Origin: Pomacea canaliculata
Taxonomy: Eukaryota > Mollusca > Gastropoda > Architaenioglossa > Ampullariidae
DNA: 64,000 bases
Assembly: GCF_003073045.1 (NCBI RefSeq)
Contig: NC_037603.1
Coordinates: forward strand, 15,816,192 to 15,880,191
Direction: 5' to 3'
Positions 1-10,709 of this stretch are shown here, piece after piece. Within the stretch, counting starts at the first letter, position 1. Every line of letters begins with the position of its first letter. Below the pieces are notes generated by a model, which had not been told where the DNA came from, made no database searches, and worked only from the letters and a program-made list of their open reading frames with translations. The translations under genes were made by a program, and so were the position numbers.

Positions 1-3000
1 GGAACAACAGGCACAAACCCAAACCACCTCATCCATTCGCCTTTTGTCAGGCACAGGAATCCTGATCTAGCAGAAGAGTGAACAGTGATATCTTGTTTAT
101 AGTGTGCTGTCTGGTCTAATTTATCCAGTTTCTCACAGATGGGCAGGGACATCAGAACTTGCTCTCTTATTACGGGTTTGTTTTCATTTTTTACTCCTCT
201 CTCCACCTCCTAGTGTTTCTTATTCCTAAAGTGGTGAGGAGATGTTTCACATTTTAAGTTGATGAAGAATAACCAGGACTCTTTACTCAGCCACAGAGCA
301 GACATTTTCGAGTATGTGTTCAACTAAAAATATGAAGAGTGAATGTTTGAAGAAACTTTCTTATCTTCGTTAGAGAGGAAAATTACATACCTTAAGCACA
401 CGGATCTATTCAGATTTTTATGTGAATAACTGAAGTATCATTAACTGCAATTTTTCTTGGAGTAATATTTAATCAGGGGCTACTTCCTTTCCACTCCTTA
501 CCTGTAATAGTGTAGTGATGAGTTTTTCTAAAAGTGTTGAGGCTGTGCTGCAGCACTGTCCTTTTATTGACTATTACCTACATATATAGTGGTACTAACA
601 TCAGTAAATGCTAATTTATTGACAGTGTCCTTCTAATTCTCTAACAGCACTGCCAGTTTTTTCAGTCCTGTTGATTGATTAATATCACTGCTTTTTGCAC
701 TACTGTGCAAATTTTTCAAGTCAGTTGATCAGTTGCTAATATAACCCAGCTAATATCCACTGAAATTACTTGTTGAATTAGTCTAAACATTTTCAGTTCT
801 AGTTTATGGCAGACTGAAGAAACAATTATGCATGAGTAACATTAATGAAGAATGCATTTAAGGGCATGTTTGCAATTGGTTTTCACAGCAAAACAGCATG
901 ATGTGGACAGTTAAGATCATGATTGTTTTATCATTTGCATAGACAGCAATGTTAGAATTGCTCCAGTTGTGTCCATTTTATTGAGGGTTGTGTTTTTTAA
1001 GTTAAATAAATTTGACTTTTTTTTAAACCGTAATATTCAAGAAACTGAATAATATATAGCTTTAATTAAGGCAAAACATAATACTCTAGTACAGCATGAG
1101 ATGTATAACGCTCAGCAAGCTGGTACATGGTATACATGTGCAGTGGTATGTTGATGATTTACAAAGCATACTCGTGAATATACATGCATGTGTTTACGTG
1201 TGGGTATGTACTTCTGTGTATACAGACTACATAAGATTTAAGCATCACCACTTCCATATTAGCTGATCTGACCGGACTTTTATTTTGTGCTTTAAGGGAC
1301 CGTAAAGTACAAAATGTTTGGATTTTTTTTTAAATTTTGGGTAAAGCTCAGGATACTGTTTCCCCAATATCCCCCACCCCCTTCTAGATACATTCCAATA
1401 AACATCACCATATGCAGAATGAGGTTAACAATACAGGATTGTTCATGTATATGTTTGTTTGGAAGGCCTCATCTGGGATCATTTGTTAATGAGGAGCATC
1501 TGTGTACAAACATGACGTTATGATTTTGACTTCTAAGTGATATGATCATGGGGGTGTTTGTAGGTGGTGTGTATGCATACATTCCTATATGTTTGTACTA
1601 AAAAGTGATTTCCATACTTTTGTTTTATGAATGCCATTTGGCGGCCAGTTTGTTACTGTTGGGTTGTGATTATTATATAGTCTGACATTGTTTTCAGCAT
1701 GGTTTCTATAGAATAATGGATTATATTCAAGCTCAAAGAGGAAAACTATGATATACATTTTATAATAAACGTGCAAGTTTTTGCTGTGATGGTCTTCTGT
1801 TGAACACTGTTTGATTACTATGTACTGAACAGTTTCTGTTGCACTCATACATTAAACTCATCAATCTGTTTATCATCTTTATATCCATAGTCATTTTCTG
1901 AAAGTAAAGCTTGTACAATATATAAATTTTATCATTGCCATAAAATATATTGTACAATGGTGTACACACTTTGTGCACCAAGAACAGTGCTCATAGTAAA
2001 ATGGAGCATATACCAGGCATTCATGCTAAAACCAGAAAAAAGTTTAAATTTTAATCATAGGAATTTTTACTTCTGTCTGAAATTTTTATGATTATGTGAT
2101 CAAAGAGTTTGCCTTCAGCTCAGGATTTCATGGAAGGATGGATGTGAAACCCCATACATCCACAAATACCCAGACCACATGTTTAAGGAAAAAAGCATTC
2201 AGTGGGACCATCAGATTGTTAAATTAATCCCTTGTGGAACAGAATGCCACCATTATGTTTGGAATTTTTTATTATTTCAAGTTAGCTAATTGAGAAAAGT
2301 TCAACAATGTATGAACTTATAAACTCAGTATTGATCAGTGCCTTTATGTTCATAGAGGGCTACTTGCTTTTTTCCTCTGCAAGAAGACAATAACAACAAA
2401 GGTCCATACATGTACATCCCCTCTAAAATTCAATGCATTTTCATTATTGTGATTACTGATACCACTTGTGATTTAAATCAAATTACACTTCTTTAAAACA
2501 AAAGTCAGTTTTGTGCACGGTTCATCAAAAATCAGTTACTTCAAACCACTTTTACTATTCAAACTTCCACACACACAAAATATAAAACAATACTGTAATG
2601 CTTAATAAATATAGTTTGCTGATTTAGGCATGAATTATGCGAATGATGGCTCCCTTTTGAATCTGAGCATAAGTTTTGAAAGTTGTTCCCATACAAGTTC
2701 TTTGAAAATCTGCAGATTTTTGGCTTTCATGTGGTAAGCACCATATGTAAATGACCATTAACACAATATGAATGGTCTTAAACACCATTTTCAGCAGCGC
2801 TGCCTGTCATAAATACCACACATGGTATGATTTTCTGCAAATTTGTGCACTACAATGAGTATCAACACACTGAATCAAAGTTTTTGCATATTTGCAAAGC
2901 TTAACTGTTGTGAAGAAACAACCAGACTTGACCACTGAGATCCTCCACAAGCTCAGTGGTATGTGACGAAGAATCCCCATGAGACCAACACAGATAATCT

Positions 3001-3431
3001 GGTGATGACAGTCATTAAAATCCTCTTCAGGGACTATATAATGGATTGGAGGTATGTATATTCTTAAAAAGCATCTAGACTTTTAGTTCATGATTACAGA
3101 CTCCTGGGGACTATGGACTAGATGCAAATGGGAACATATGAGTTATTTAACAAACATCAAAGTCTGCACAAGGTGCTCCTGCTTTGCTGCAGATCAAGCA
3201 TATAGCTTAAGTTTGATGTCTGCCCTCATAAGTGATGGAAGCCACGTGGCTTTTAGGTAAGGCAGTTCCTTAGTAAAAAGTTCAATATCTGCACATAGTA
3301 ACAGTATCAAATAAAGGCAGGTATACTATTTAAATTGGTCTGTCCAATGTCTCAATCATCTCTAAGAATTCCACAATAAAATATTACTCCTTAAATACCT
3401 GGAAGCATTTTCACACCTGTATTGCGAGCCA
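1..3431. other. No gene recognised; AT-rich spacer
   Basis: I read both strands and found no exon with recognisable protein content, no RNA gene and no clear repeat. The open frames here (for example 1314-1523 plus, 1585-1848 minus) are short, low-complexity and lack splice or family support. The right edge meets the probable 3' end of gene A. Confidence 0.5.
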
Positions 3432-3437
3432 TTTATT
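3432..3437 (-). terminator. Candidate polyadenylation signal of gene A
   Basis: AATAAA on the minus strand, about 790 bases downstream of the gene A stop codon at 4223. The 3' UTR would then include the SINE copy at 3499-3641. A weaker or more distal signal is possible; cDNA ends would decide. Confidence 0.35.
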
Positions 3438-3498
3438 CACTGGACCCAGATTTAAGCTAGTTGTGACAAGAAATGTATAAATGTATGTGGGGGAGGGA

Positions 3499-3641
3499 TA
3501 TCACTGCAAGGCAACCAGCCCTGTAAACAGATGCCACATGCAGAGAAAGAACATCGTGCCCAAGACGAGAGCTGAAGCCAGGACAGTCAACCCCTCACTG
3601 TATTGGTGACAGGCGCAAACCGTTGTGCCACCGGACCACCC
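3499..3641 (-). repeat. tRNA-derived SINE, copy 1
   Basis: Read on the minus strand, the head runs GGTGGTCCGGTGGCACAACG, with a Pol III A-box-like TGGCACAACGG (3620-3630) and a B-box-like TGGCTTCAGCTC (3569-3580) about 50 nt further on. The tail ends near GGCTGGTTGCCTTGC. A second, diverged copy with the same order of segments lies at 21259-21379, which shows it is dispersed. It sits inside the likely 3' UTR of gene A, in sense orientation. No target duplication was clear. Confidence 0.75.
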
Positions 3642-4222
3642 TAAAATGTATGGGAAAGGATATTTTTTAAAATCCTAGATTCGTCATTAATTTTCTTTTT
3701 TTACAGAAGGGTGTTTTTCCTTTTTTTTTAAACCTTTTCTTTCACTTTTTAAAAAAATAATAGGCTGGTCAAGGTTGATTACATTTTCTTGAGATGTTTC
3801 AAAAACTGTAATTCTTTAACATGATAAAACTGATGGCGAAATATACCAACAAAAAAAATCAAACAACAAAACAATATGATTTTGTTACTTTTAAATACTT
3901 TGAAAGTGTTTTATCCTATGCACAATTCAGTTATAATTTGAAATGGGAGCTCTGAGGATTGACTAAATTACAATACCAAGTAGGTGATGAGATATTCAAA
4001 TATGTACTCATGACTCTAGTTTGAAAATAATTCTCAGATCTTTATACAACTGATTCATTAGCCTCTATATTGGACTCTTCAATGATAGACAATCGTCTGG
4101 CAAAATCTAAGGAAAACAAGCTTTGTATACCAACAAAACACATTTTGGTCCCGCATACCTAACAGTTTAAGTAAACAATCCCCACAGCACACAGATATAT
4201 TTCTTTCTTCTGCACCTAAAAT

Positions 4223-5314
4223 TTAAAAACTATAGTTGTAGTAAGAGGAATAAGATACTCCATCTATAGGAGTACTTCGATACTCCTGTACTTGGTGTGC
4301 TGGAGCTGGCATAGGAGATGTACAGTGCATGCTGCCATTGCTGGCATTGGAGCTGGGGGACACACAAGACTGATTCTGAGCCAGAAGTGCAGGTGAGAGG
4401 GGATGCTGGGGTAGGACCATGGACTGAGACACCATGTGGTGCTGCAAGGGCATCGATGGAGTCGTGCATTGCATTGGTGGTGCTAAATAATGTGAGACAA
4501 TGCCAAGCTGCTGTTCAACATTTGTTACAAAGTCTTTAGATGCTGCAGTTTTAGATGGAAATGTCTTGGCAGTATCTCCATGTTTTGTCTTCTTGTGTTT
4601 TGAGAAGTTGCCCGAGTCTGAAAACATTGTTCCACACTCCTCACATTTGTAAGGCTTAACACCAGTGTGCGTACGCATGTGCACAGTAAGGTTGTGTGCC
4701 CTTGCAAAGGCAGCTCCACATTCACTACACAAAAATGGTCGATCACCTGTGTGAGATCGCATGTGGGCAGTCAATCGGTGCAAGAAAGAATATGCTTTTC
4801 CGCACTGTGTGCATGCGTAAGGTCTGTCTCCAGTGTGGGTTACCTTGTGTTTTACCAGGTCACTAGATGCAGCAAAAGCTTTGCCACAGTCTGGGCACAA
4901 AAATGGTTTAATCCCTGAGTGCATGCGCATATGCTGCGTCAGATGGCCTGACCATCGAAATGTTTTGTCACATTCCTTGCACTTAAATGGCTTTTCCCCA
5001 GTATGTCGACGCATATGCTGTTTAAGAGTACTTGAGGAAGGAAAGGTGGCACCACATACTTCACAAGAAAACGGACGGAGTCCAGTATGCTTTTGCATGT
5101 GTACCTTTAGGCCAGAGGCCTGAGTAAATGCTTTTCCACAGTCTTTGCATGCAAAAGGTTTTTCTCCAGTGTGAATTCTTGTGTGGGTTTTAAGCCGACT
5201 GTACTTTGTGAATGCTGCTTTGCAGTCATTGTATTCACATACAAACATTTTTATCTTCGCTTTGTTCTTTCCTATTATCATTTGCTTTCTTCCTGGTTGC
5301 CCAACTTTTGCTGC
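4223..5314 (-). CDS. Gene A terminal exon with eight C2H2 fingers
   Basis: Opens in phase 0 after a GGCAG acceptor and reads AAKVGQPGRKQ before the first finger (CEYNDC...H-x4-H). The eight fingers follow the C-x2/4-C-x12-H-x3/4-H pattern. The third and fourth (CEVCGATF, CKECDKTFRWSG) match fingers 5 and 6 of gene B closely, and finger 7 (CSECGAAFARA) matches finger 8 of gene B. This shows common descent of the two finger arrays rather than independent recruitment. The tail of about 115 residues after the last finger is rich in Pro, Ser, Gln and His, as in many transcriptional effector regions; no named domain was seen. Confidence 0.9.
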   Translation of the reverse strand, partial: AAKVGQPGRKQMIIGKNKAKIKMFVCEYNDCKAAFTKYSRLKTHTRIHTGEKPFACKDCGKAFTQASGLKVHMQKHTGLRPFSCEVCGATFPSSSTLKQHMRRHTGEKPFKCKECDKTFRWSGHLTQHMRMHSGIKPFLCPDCGKAFAASSDLVKHKVTHTGDRPYACTQCGKAYSFLHRLTAHMRSHTGDRPFLCSECGAAFARAHNLTVHMRTHTGVKPYKCEECGTMFSDSGNFSKHKKTKHGDTAKTFPSKTAASKDFVTNVEQQLGIVSHYLAPPMQCTTPSMPLQHHMVSQSMVLPQHPLSPALLAQNQSCVSPSSNASNGSMHCTSPMPAPAHQVQEYRSTPIDGVSYSSYYNYSF

Positions 5315-8300
5315 CTGCCAATATGAAAAAGCAAAGATCAGTCAGACCATTTCTTTTATCAATATGTTTCACTAAAATGGTTCACACACCACAAATCATT
5401 AAGAAAAATACCAGTAACAAAGCAAATCGTTCAAGCAAAAATCATTCTTGCATGAAGTAAAAATAAATCCCTGTATGATTTTAACTAAACTGAAAATGTG
5501 ACAAATACCTTTATTTTTTTAAGATCTGGTTTCCTTCTCCTCTTCTTAATTACCGGTCTTTCTTCAGAAGATTTCTCGTCTTCTGTGGCAACTTTCTCAT
5601 GGATAGCAGCTTCCTGCTGAACTTTGGTGCTACTGATAATGGTGCTGGTGTTGCTGCGGCTACCTGCACTGTTGCCAGAACTGTTACTGATGCTGTTACT
5701 GTTGCCAGTGATGTTACTGATTCTTACATTGTTACTAACTGTTGCTAACTCTATATGCTGGGATGGGATGTTGCACACAGCACAAGTGAGTATTAGTGCC
5801 GCATGGCATCCTACACAGGTGGCGCCAGTTGGAAGGCCTGCTCGTGCATTTTCATAGCTGAAACATGAACAAAACAGAAAAATTTCAAAGACTGCAATAC
5901 AGAAAAGAAAGACTTGAGCATACCTTACACACCCAAATGATGCCATATAACATCAGTTTGTATTCAGTACAATCATGTCAATAAAATTGTATAGTTTATA
6001 TGATGAACACCAGAAAAAGCTTGGTTAGAAAAGTAAAGCATTATAGTACCTTCACTGAGCAACCTAACAATTAAACTGGGCATAACAGATGAAGCAAATG
6101 AATGCTCCTCCACTTGTCCCCAAAAGACTACAGAGAAGGGGTTAGGTCACTACTTTATATTTGACTGAATCTTTTCTTTTTTTTTTTGTTGATTCTTGAA
6201 GTTCAACTTTATGGCAATTATCTTTGAATATAACCTGAAAAATACTTCTAATGACTCAGATGTCATCCTCTATGGCCAAAGCATAAATAATCGGCTGTTT
6301 CAATGCCTAAGACCAGTCAGTGAATATGACAGCCTGTGCAAGTCCCCTTTGTCAACAGTTGAAAATATCATTACTATCACCACTACTCAGGAATCAAAAC
6401 TTCCCTCAGAATTTTCTTGCAATGAAACTTTTTTAAGCCAGACAAATGCTGGAAAAGATATAAAGGACAATGAACCTTGTTACACTGCATCTTAAAGCAT
6501 ATTTTACTGCAAATGATAGAGATCATTTCCAAAAAAATGTTCTTAACTTGCCATATCTCTCAAAAACATCTTAACCTTCCTGATTTATTGCATTTTCTGC
6601 AAAGCAAATCTAGTGCCAGTGACTTTCACCATGTCAGTAAAGATGATAATTAGGGTGCTCTTAAACTCCTTTCTCTACAAATTTAGCGAAAAGTTTAAAG
6701 AAATATTATCGAAATAGAAGATATTAACCATATGCTGATTTTCTTCCTATCATGAATTGAAAAAAAGGCATGTTCTAAACCAATCACTTTTTCTCACATT
6801 TTTCGCCTTCTTGAAATGTTGATTCCTCATGAAATTTTTAAATACCCTTCCATGTATAATCTGAAAAACTTTTAATTATATGAAGCAAAGACTATTAAAA
6901 GTTATCAAATATGTTGTCTATCACTGTATACTATCAATCAAGCAATGAGCCAACTGTGCCCAGTTTTTGATATACCCACTGAACCTGAAATATGTGTAGA
7001 TACCTTCATAGTTAAAACAAGCAGCAGAATGAGAAAGGTAACATGCAAGATTGATTGTGTGAAGAACATAACCCAAATGGTCTTTTTATTTGCATGCCTA
7101 ATGCTAATGCATTTTATTATTAAAGCAGTATTTAAACAAAACTTCACCTACCTAGTACTCACCTTTTTCTAGCATGAAACTGCAAATGTTAAAAGCAATG
7201 CCTTAATCAGAAACACCCAAATACTCTTAGATTTTCTGTCATATTAATGTCAACAAAAATAGACGGTACATAGAATGAAACTAAACACATTCCTTACACT
7301 GAGATCCACTTGTATGCATGATTTCTTTCATTTAATATAGATATATTATTTATGGTATACTATACATGAAGGTTGGTCAAAAAAGTTTGATTAGCCACAA
7401 AAGCTTTGTATACCAAATGCAACAAGACCTGGACAAGACATTCTTTATATATATATGTTTTAAAATCAAAATGAACCACTGCATTTCATATCAATATAGC
7501 ATGGTTCTCAAAATGATAAACACAACCTTTGTTCAGCTTCTTTTTAACTGGAAAAGTGTTTTCAGGTGTACCAGTCTAGTCCTAGCTAAATGTTCTTATG
7601 TAATGTGACACTTACTGCTGCATTAAAAACAATGCAATATCTGTATCATTGTTCATTCCCTGTGAAGTTCCTATGTTCTTCCATCTGTCAAAAGCATCGC
7701 CAATGATGTCCAGCCTCCAGACTCTTTGAGTGTACCGTGGTTTTCTTGTTGCTCGACGTGGACGTGACTCTCTAACTGGTAACATCTGGCGTACTAATTC
7801 TTCATCTTCCTGAGAAAAATGAAGTTTTCTGGATCATACAAACATTCAAGTTTCATTTCCAGCCAATATGTGTTATTCACTAAACAGACAACATGGTTCA
7901 TAATTATGCATTAATATTTCCACTTTCCTAGCAGAAGCAAGAAAATTTATACATTTTGGATAAACTTATATCTTGTTTGCACTTACAGACAAAAGCAACA
8001 GACTGACTAAAAGAAGTGTAGAGTGAAAGAAAAAAAAAAAAGATGTGAGCATGAGACCTTTATGTTTGAAATGTGATGGTTATGATAAATAAAGTCATTA
8101 TCCAATTTAATTTTTCTGGACTTGAACATAATATTTATATGTTTTAAATAAATGTTGCGCCAGTTGAATTATACATTTTTTTTTATGATGTGAAACAAGA
8201 GTATATATATATATGTTGTAGTCAGTTATTTGGACCATCTATTTTAATTATATCACAGTAGGACAGTGCATAAATTTACAACTTCTGTTTTTCCCTGAAA

Positions 8301-8832
8301 CTAAACATGTTCAGAAAATTAGCTAACCATCTCTGAATGGCTATAAAGAGATTAAATAAATTGCCTGGTGGTGTTCATGTAATTCATGAAAAAGGATATT
8401 TAGTTTATATCTCATCAGATGGCATGGTAAAAGTTATAAATCATTGCTAACATGCTTGTGTGTGTGAGAGAGAGAAAGAAAGATCGAAAGAGAGTGAGAG
8501 ACTGTGTAATATTTAAAAACAAAAAGACGCTCAGTACATTCTCAGAATTTTTGTAAAAAAAAACCCTCCAAAATTATTCTAGTTTAACACAATAGGTTAA
8601 TGTTCAAACTTGCCCCCTTTCCTCTTGGTATCCGTTCGAACTGGACATGCAGATCACCTAGTCCATCATCACCATCCTTGTTTGGTATCTCCTTACTAGA
8701 ATCGGCATTGCCAAATTTTGTGACTTCTAACACATCGCGTACTTGCTCTGTTTTTATTTGGGCTTCTACAGCTGCTTTTGCAGCTTCCACGGCGTCAAGC
8801 ACATATTGTTCCACGTCTGCGGAAGTTTCCAT
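4223..8832 (-). CDS. Gene A: 8-finger C2H2 zinc-finger protein (617 aa)
   Basis: Predicted nuclear DNA-binding protein, built from four coding exons: 8832-8614, 7809-7616, 5857-5509 and 5314-4223. These total 1854 nt, exactly 618 codons. Residues 1-73 are acidic and Ala-rich. Residues 74-138 carry the FDRWKNIG...NDTDIALFL block. Residues 152-166 are a CxxC-x7-CxxC knuckle, followed by an Asn/Ser-rich linker and a basic KKRRRKPDLKK patch. Eight tandem C2H2 fingers with TGEKP-type linkers fill about 278-502, and a Pro/Ser/His/Gln-rich tail ends the protein. The start is the ATG at 8832, six bases after an acceptor (CAG, then AGACA), so exon 1 is non-coding. An in-frame ATG at 8859 lies on the intron side. 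The second coding exon has the same length (194 nt) and phase as in gene B. The first coding intron appears to use a GC donor. Target genes are unknown. Confidence 0.85.
5509..5857 (-). CDS. Gene A exon with C4 zinc knuckle and N/S-rich linker
   Basis: Acceptor GTTTCAG, donor AAAG/GTATTT; 349 nt, phase 2 to phase 0. Encodes [17 protein letters not shown] followed by a second CxxC, then a low-complexity Asn/Ser/Gly run and a basic cluster likely to act as a nuclear localisation signal. The start matches gene B exon 12694-13114 almost residue for residue ([10 protein letters not shown] against [10 protein letters not shown]), while the linker has diverged completely. Confidence 0.88.
7616..7809 (-). 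CDS. Gene A exon encoding the FDRW-IG-NDTDIALFL block
   Basis: Found by translating between acceptor TTTTTCTCAG and donor CAGCA/GTAAGT; it is too short to stand out as an open frame. 194 nt, phase 0 in and phase 2 out, identical in length and phase to gene B exon 12063-12256. It reads EDEELVRQMLPVRESRPRRA, then an aromatic/basic stretch, then DAFDRWKNIGTSQGMNNDTD and IALFLMQ. Gene B has [20 protein letters not shown] and IALFLIQ at the same place. Function of the block is not known to me. Confidence 0.85.
8614..8832 (-). CDS. Gene A first coding exon
   Basis: Encodes METSADVEQYVLDAVEAAKA and 53 further residues, acidic overall. It aligns with the gene B start ([20 protein letters not shown]) and both end near an intron in phase 0. 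The only phase-0 donor of good quality is GGG/GCAAGT at 8613-8612, a GC donor. A GT donor two bases away would break the frame. Confidence 0.7.
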
Positions 8833-9105
8833 TGTCTCTGGAATAGCGAATAAAAACATCTTTCTGACGGTATCTTAACGCTACTATCAACAGCTCTAAT
8901 AAAATTGCTCAGTGATTTTAACATAGAAAAATACACAAAAATCTGAAAACAGCGGCAACTTGTTCCAAGGTTTTATGAAAACGCATAAAAATACAGCTAA
9001 TTTAACATAAAACAGTTTCATATTACAGAGAATAAAATATTTACTAGAGGACTATAAGAGCACCTATGCAAAGACAGCAAAGATAATACTAAAAAGATTT
9101 CATAC

Positions 9106-9650
9106 CCAACAGGTTGGAAACAGGAGCACAGAATGCAAGCAAAATTACCGGAAGTGACGTTGAGGCTAGCAGACGCCATTTCTAGTTTGTGAGTAGTTTC
9201 GTATTGTGGCTAGTTCTTAAGGATCTACATTCTACATCGCAACATTCTGTTATTGCATCCCGCTTCCGTTTTGGAGCGCGGCATGGAAACAGAACATAGC
9301 AACATATGAATTATAAGGGCTAATGATATTTTCTTTACGCTGAGACTGAAATAAAATAATTTTGGAAATTGGCTTTCTAACAAGAAAGAAAGAACGATAA
9401 ATCCTCGGCAGATCCCTCAGACGGCAAAGAAAATTTGAAGGTTTTTTTTTTCTTTTGGACATACTGATACTCATCAAGTATTTACAAAAAGGTTTTAGCG
9501 AGGAGGTTTCGGGAGACATGTTAAAATGGAAATTACACGATCTGTTAAGTTTCCTAGATTTATTATCACTTCTTTGATAAAAACAAAAAGTTAACTGCGC
9601 CAAGAAGGGAAGAACGATAAATCATCGACAGACTTCTATTTCCGGTTGCA
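9106..9650. promoter_or_regulatory. Divergent promoter region between genes A and B
   Basis: The two genes point away from this segment. On the gene A side is ACCGGAAGTGACGT (9147-9160), an ETS core joined to a CRE-like half site, with a YY1-like ATGGC on the minus strand at 9175-9180. On the gene B side, TATTTCCGGTT (9638-9647) holds an ETS core on the minus strand. Possible 5' splice donors follow each: minus-strand GTATGA at 9105 and plus-strand GTTTGT at 9666. They would end short non-coding first exons, consistent with acceptors sitting just before both start codons. Start sites are inferred, not seen. Confidence 0.55.
9381..9632. repeat. Direct 32-bp repeat pair, 220 bp apart
   Basis: 9381-9412 and 9601-9632 share 28 of 32 bases, including an exact AGAACGATAAATC core. 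Both lie between the two divergent genes. The duplicated block next to the gene B ETS site may be a small local duplication of promoter DNA. Confidence 0.6.
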
Positions 9651-10709
9651 TTTAGACGCCTCAAGGTTTGTTGAATTTTCCTTGCTATTTTTTGGTTTTC
9701 ATTTTTACATCAGTTGTAAGTATACAGTACAGAACTTACTCATAAATTAGTCTGTTCGCCTTTTTTTTTTTTTTAAAGTGCGTTATTAATGTAACATATC
9801 GAATGCGTTCCGCGTTTTAGGATTGTCAATGATTTTATTAAATACTGATGTGTTATGATGCTTTTTGTTATTATTGAATATGGTGCTTCACTGAAGCTTT
9901 TGATCCTCAGCCACGAGATTAGTTGCAGAGAACCTCGACACAATGTAGAGTAGGGTAACTTTTGATTTTATGAGGTCGCACTTGAAATAAAAACTTACAA
10001 AATATTGCTCTATCTCCTACAAACATTTCGACAGTTGCTAGCAAGAGTTGTTGGAGAGTATTTATATACTTTTTTAAAATTAAGGGCATATTATTTTATT
10101 TCCCATGAACTATATTGAAGATACATTGTGTTTGAAGTCAGTGGATTGTATTCTTTATTATTTTTACATATATGTGGGCAGTTTAAATCTTATAGTTGGT
10201 TAAATCTTTGTACACAGAGATATTTTATGTTAAATGTTTTGCTAAACAAGTTCTCAAGCTGGCTAGCGTTAAAACTTTGCCAAACATCAAATTTCAAATG
10301 GTTTTTAACATTGCACTTAAAGTTCGTTTTCAAAAAATCTCATAATTTTGCTTGATTTAGTACCACTCAAGCCGTGAAAAAAATCTATCTTTAAGACACT
10401 ATATTTTTCAAACAGTTGTTAAAAATTTTCGTGTCCGTTTGTGACATCTATTTAATGTCATTAAAAACAAAACTTTCAATCCTTTGGCATAGCAGCAAAA
10501 GTTAAACCCCAGAACTACTAATTAAATTATTCACATTCCTACTTGTTACCATTATAAATGTTACAAAGTATTATGTTAATCATGTAAAGGAATACTACTT
10601 TGTCAATTTTAGTATATTTGTGGGTATTAAAATACTAAAGGTTTATTGCTAAGTAATCTAGCTCTCGTAGTGTTAGAAGATATTCTGACTTTAAAATATT
10701 TTGATCTAG

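Noticed and set aside
6196..6495. 99-codon plus-strand frame
   Set aside because: Antisense within gene A's intron; no homology recognised, no splice sites.
8833..8859. Start of gene A at the upstream ATG (MFLFAIPET)
   Set aside because: It lies on the intron side of the CAG acceptor at 8838, and gene B starts at the METM/METS position.
9250..9603. 117-codon minus-strand frame between genes A and B
   Set aside because: Lies in the divergent promoter, low-complexity Lys/Ser/Phe composition, no splice or family support; part of it is the direct-repeat block.
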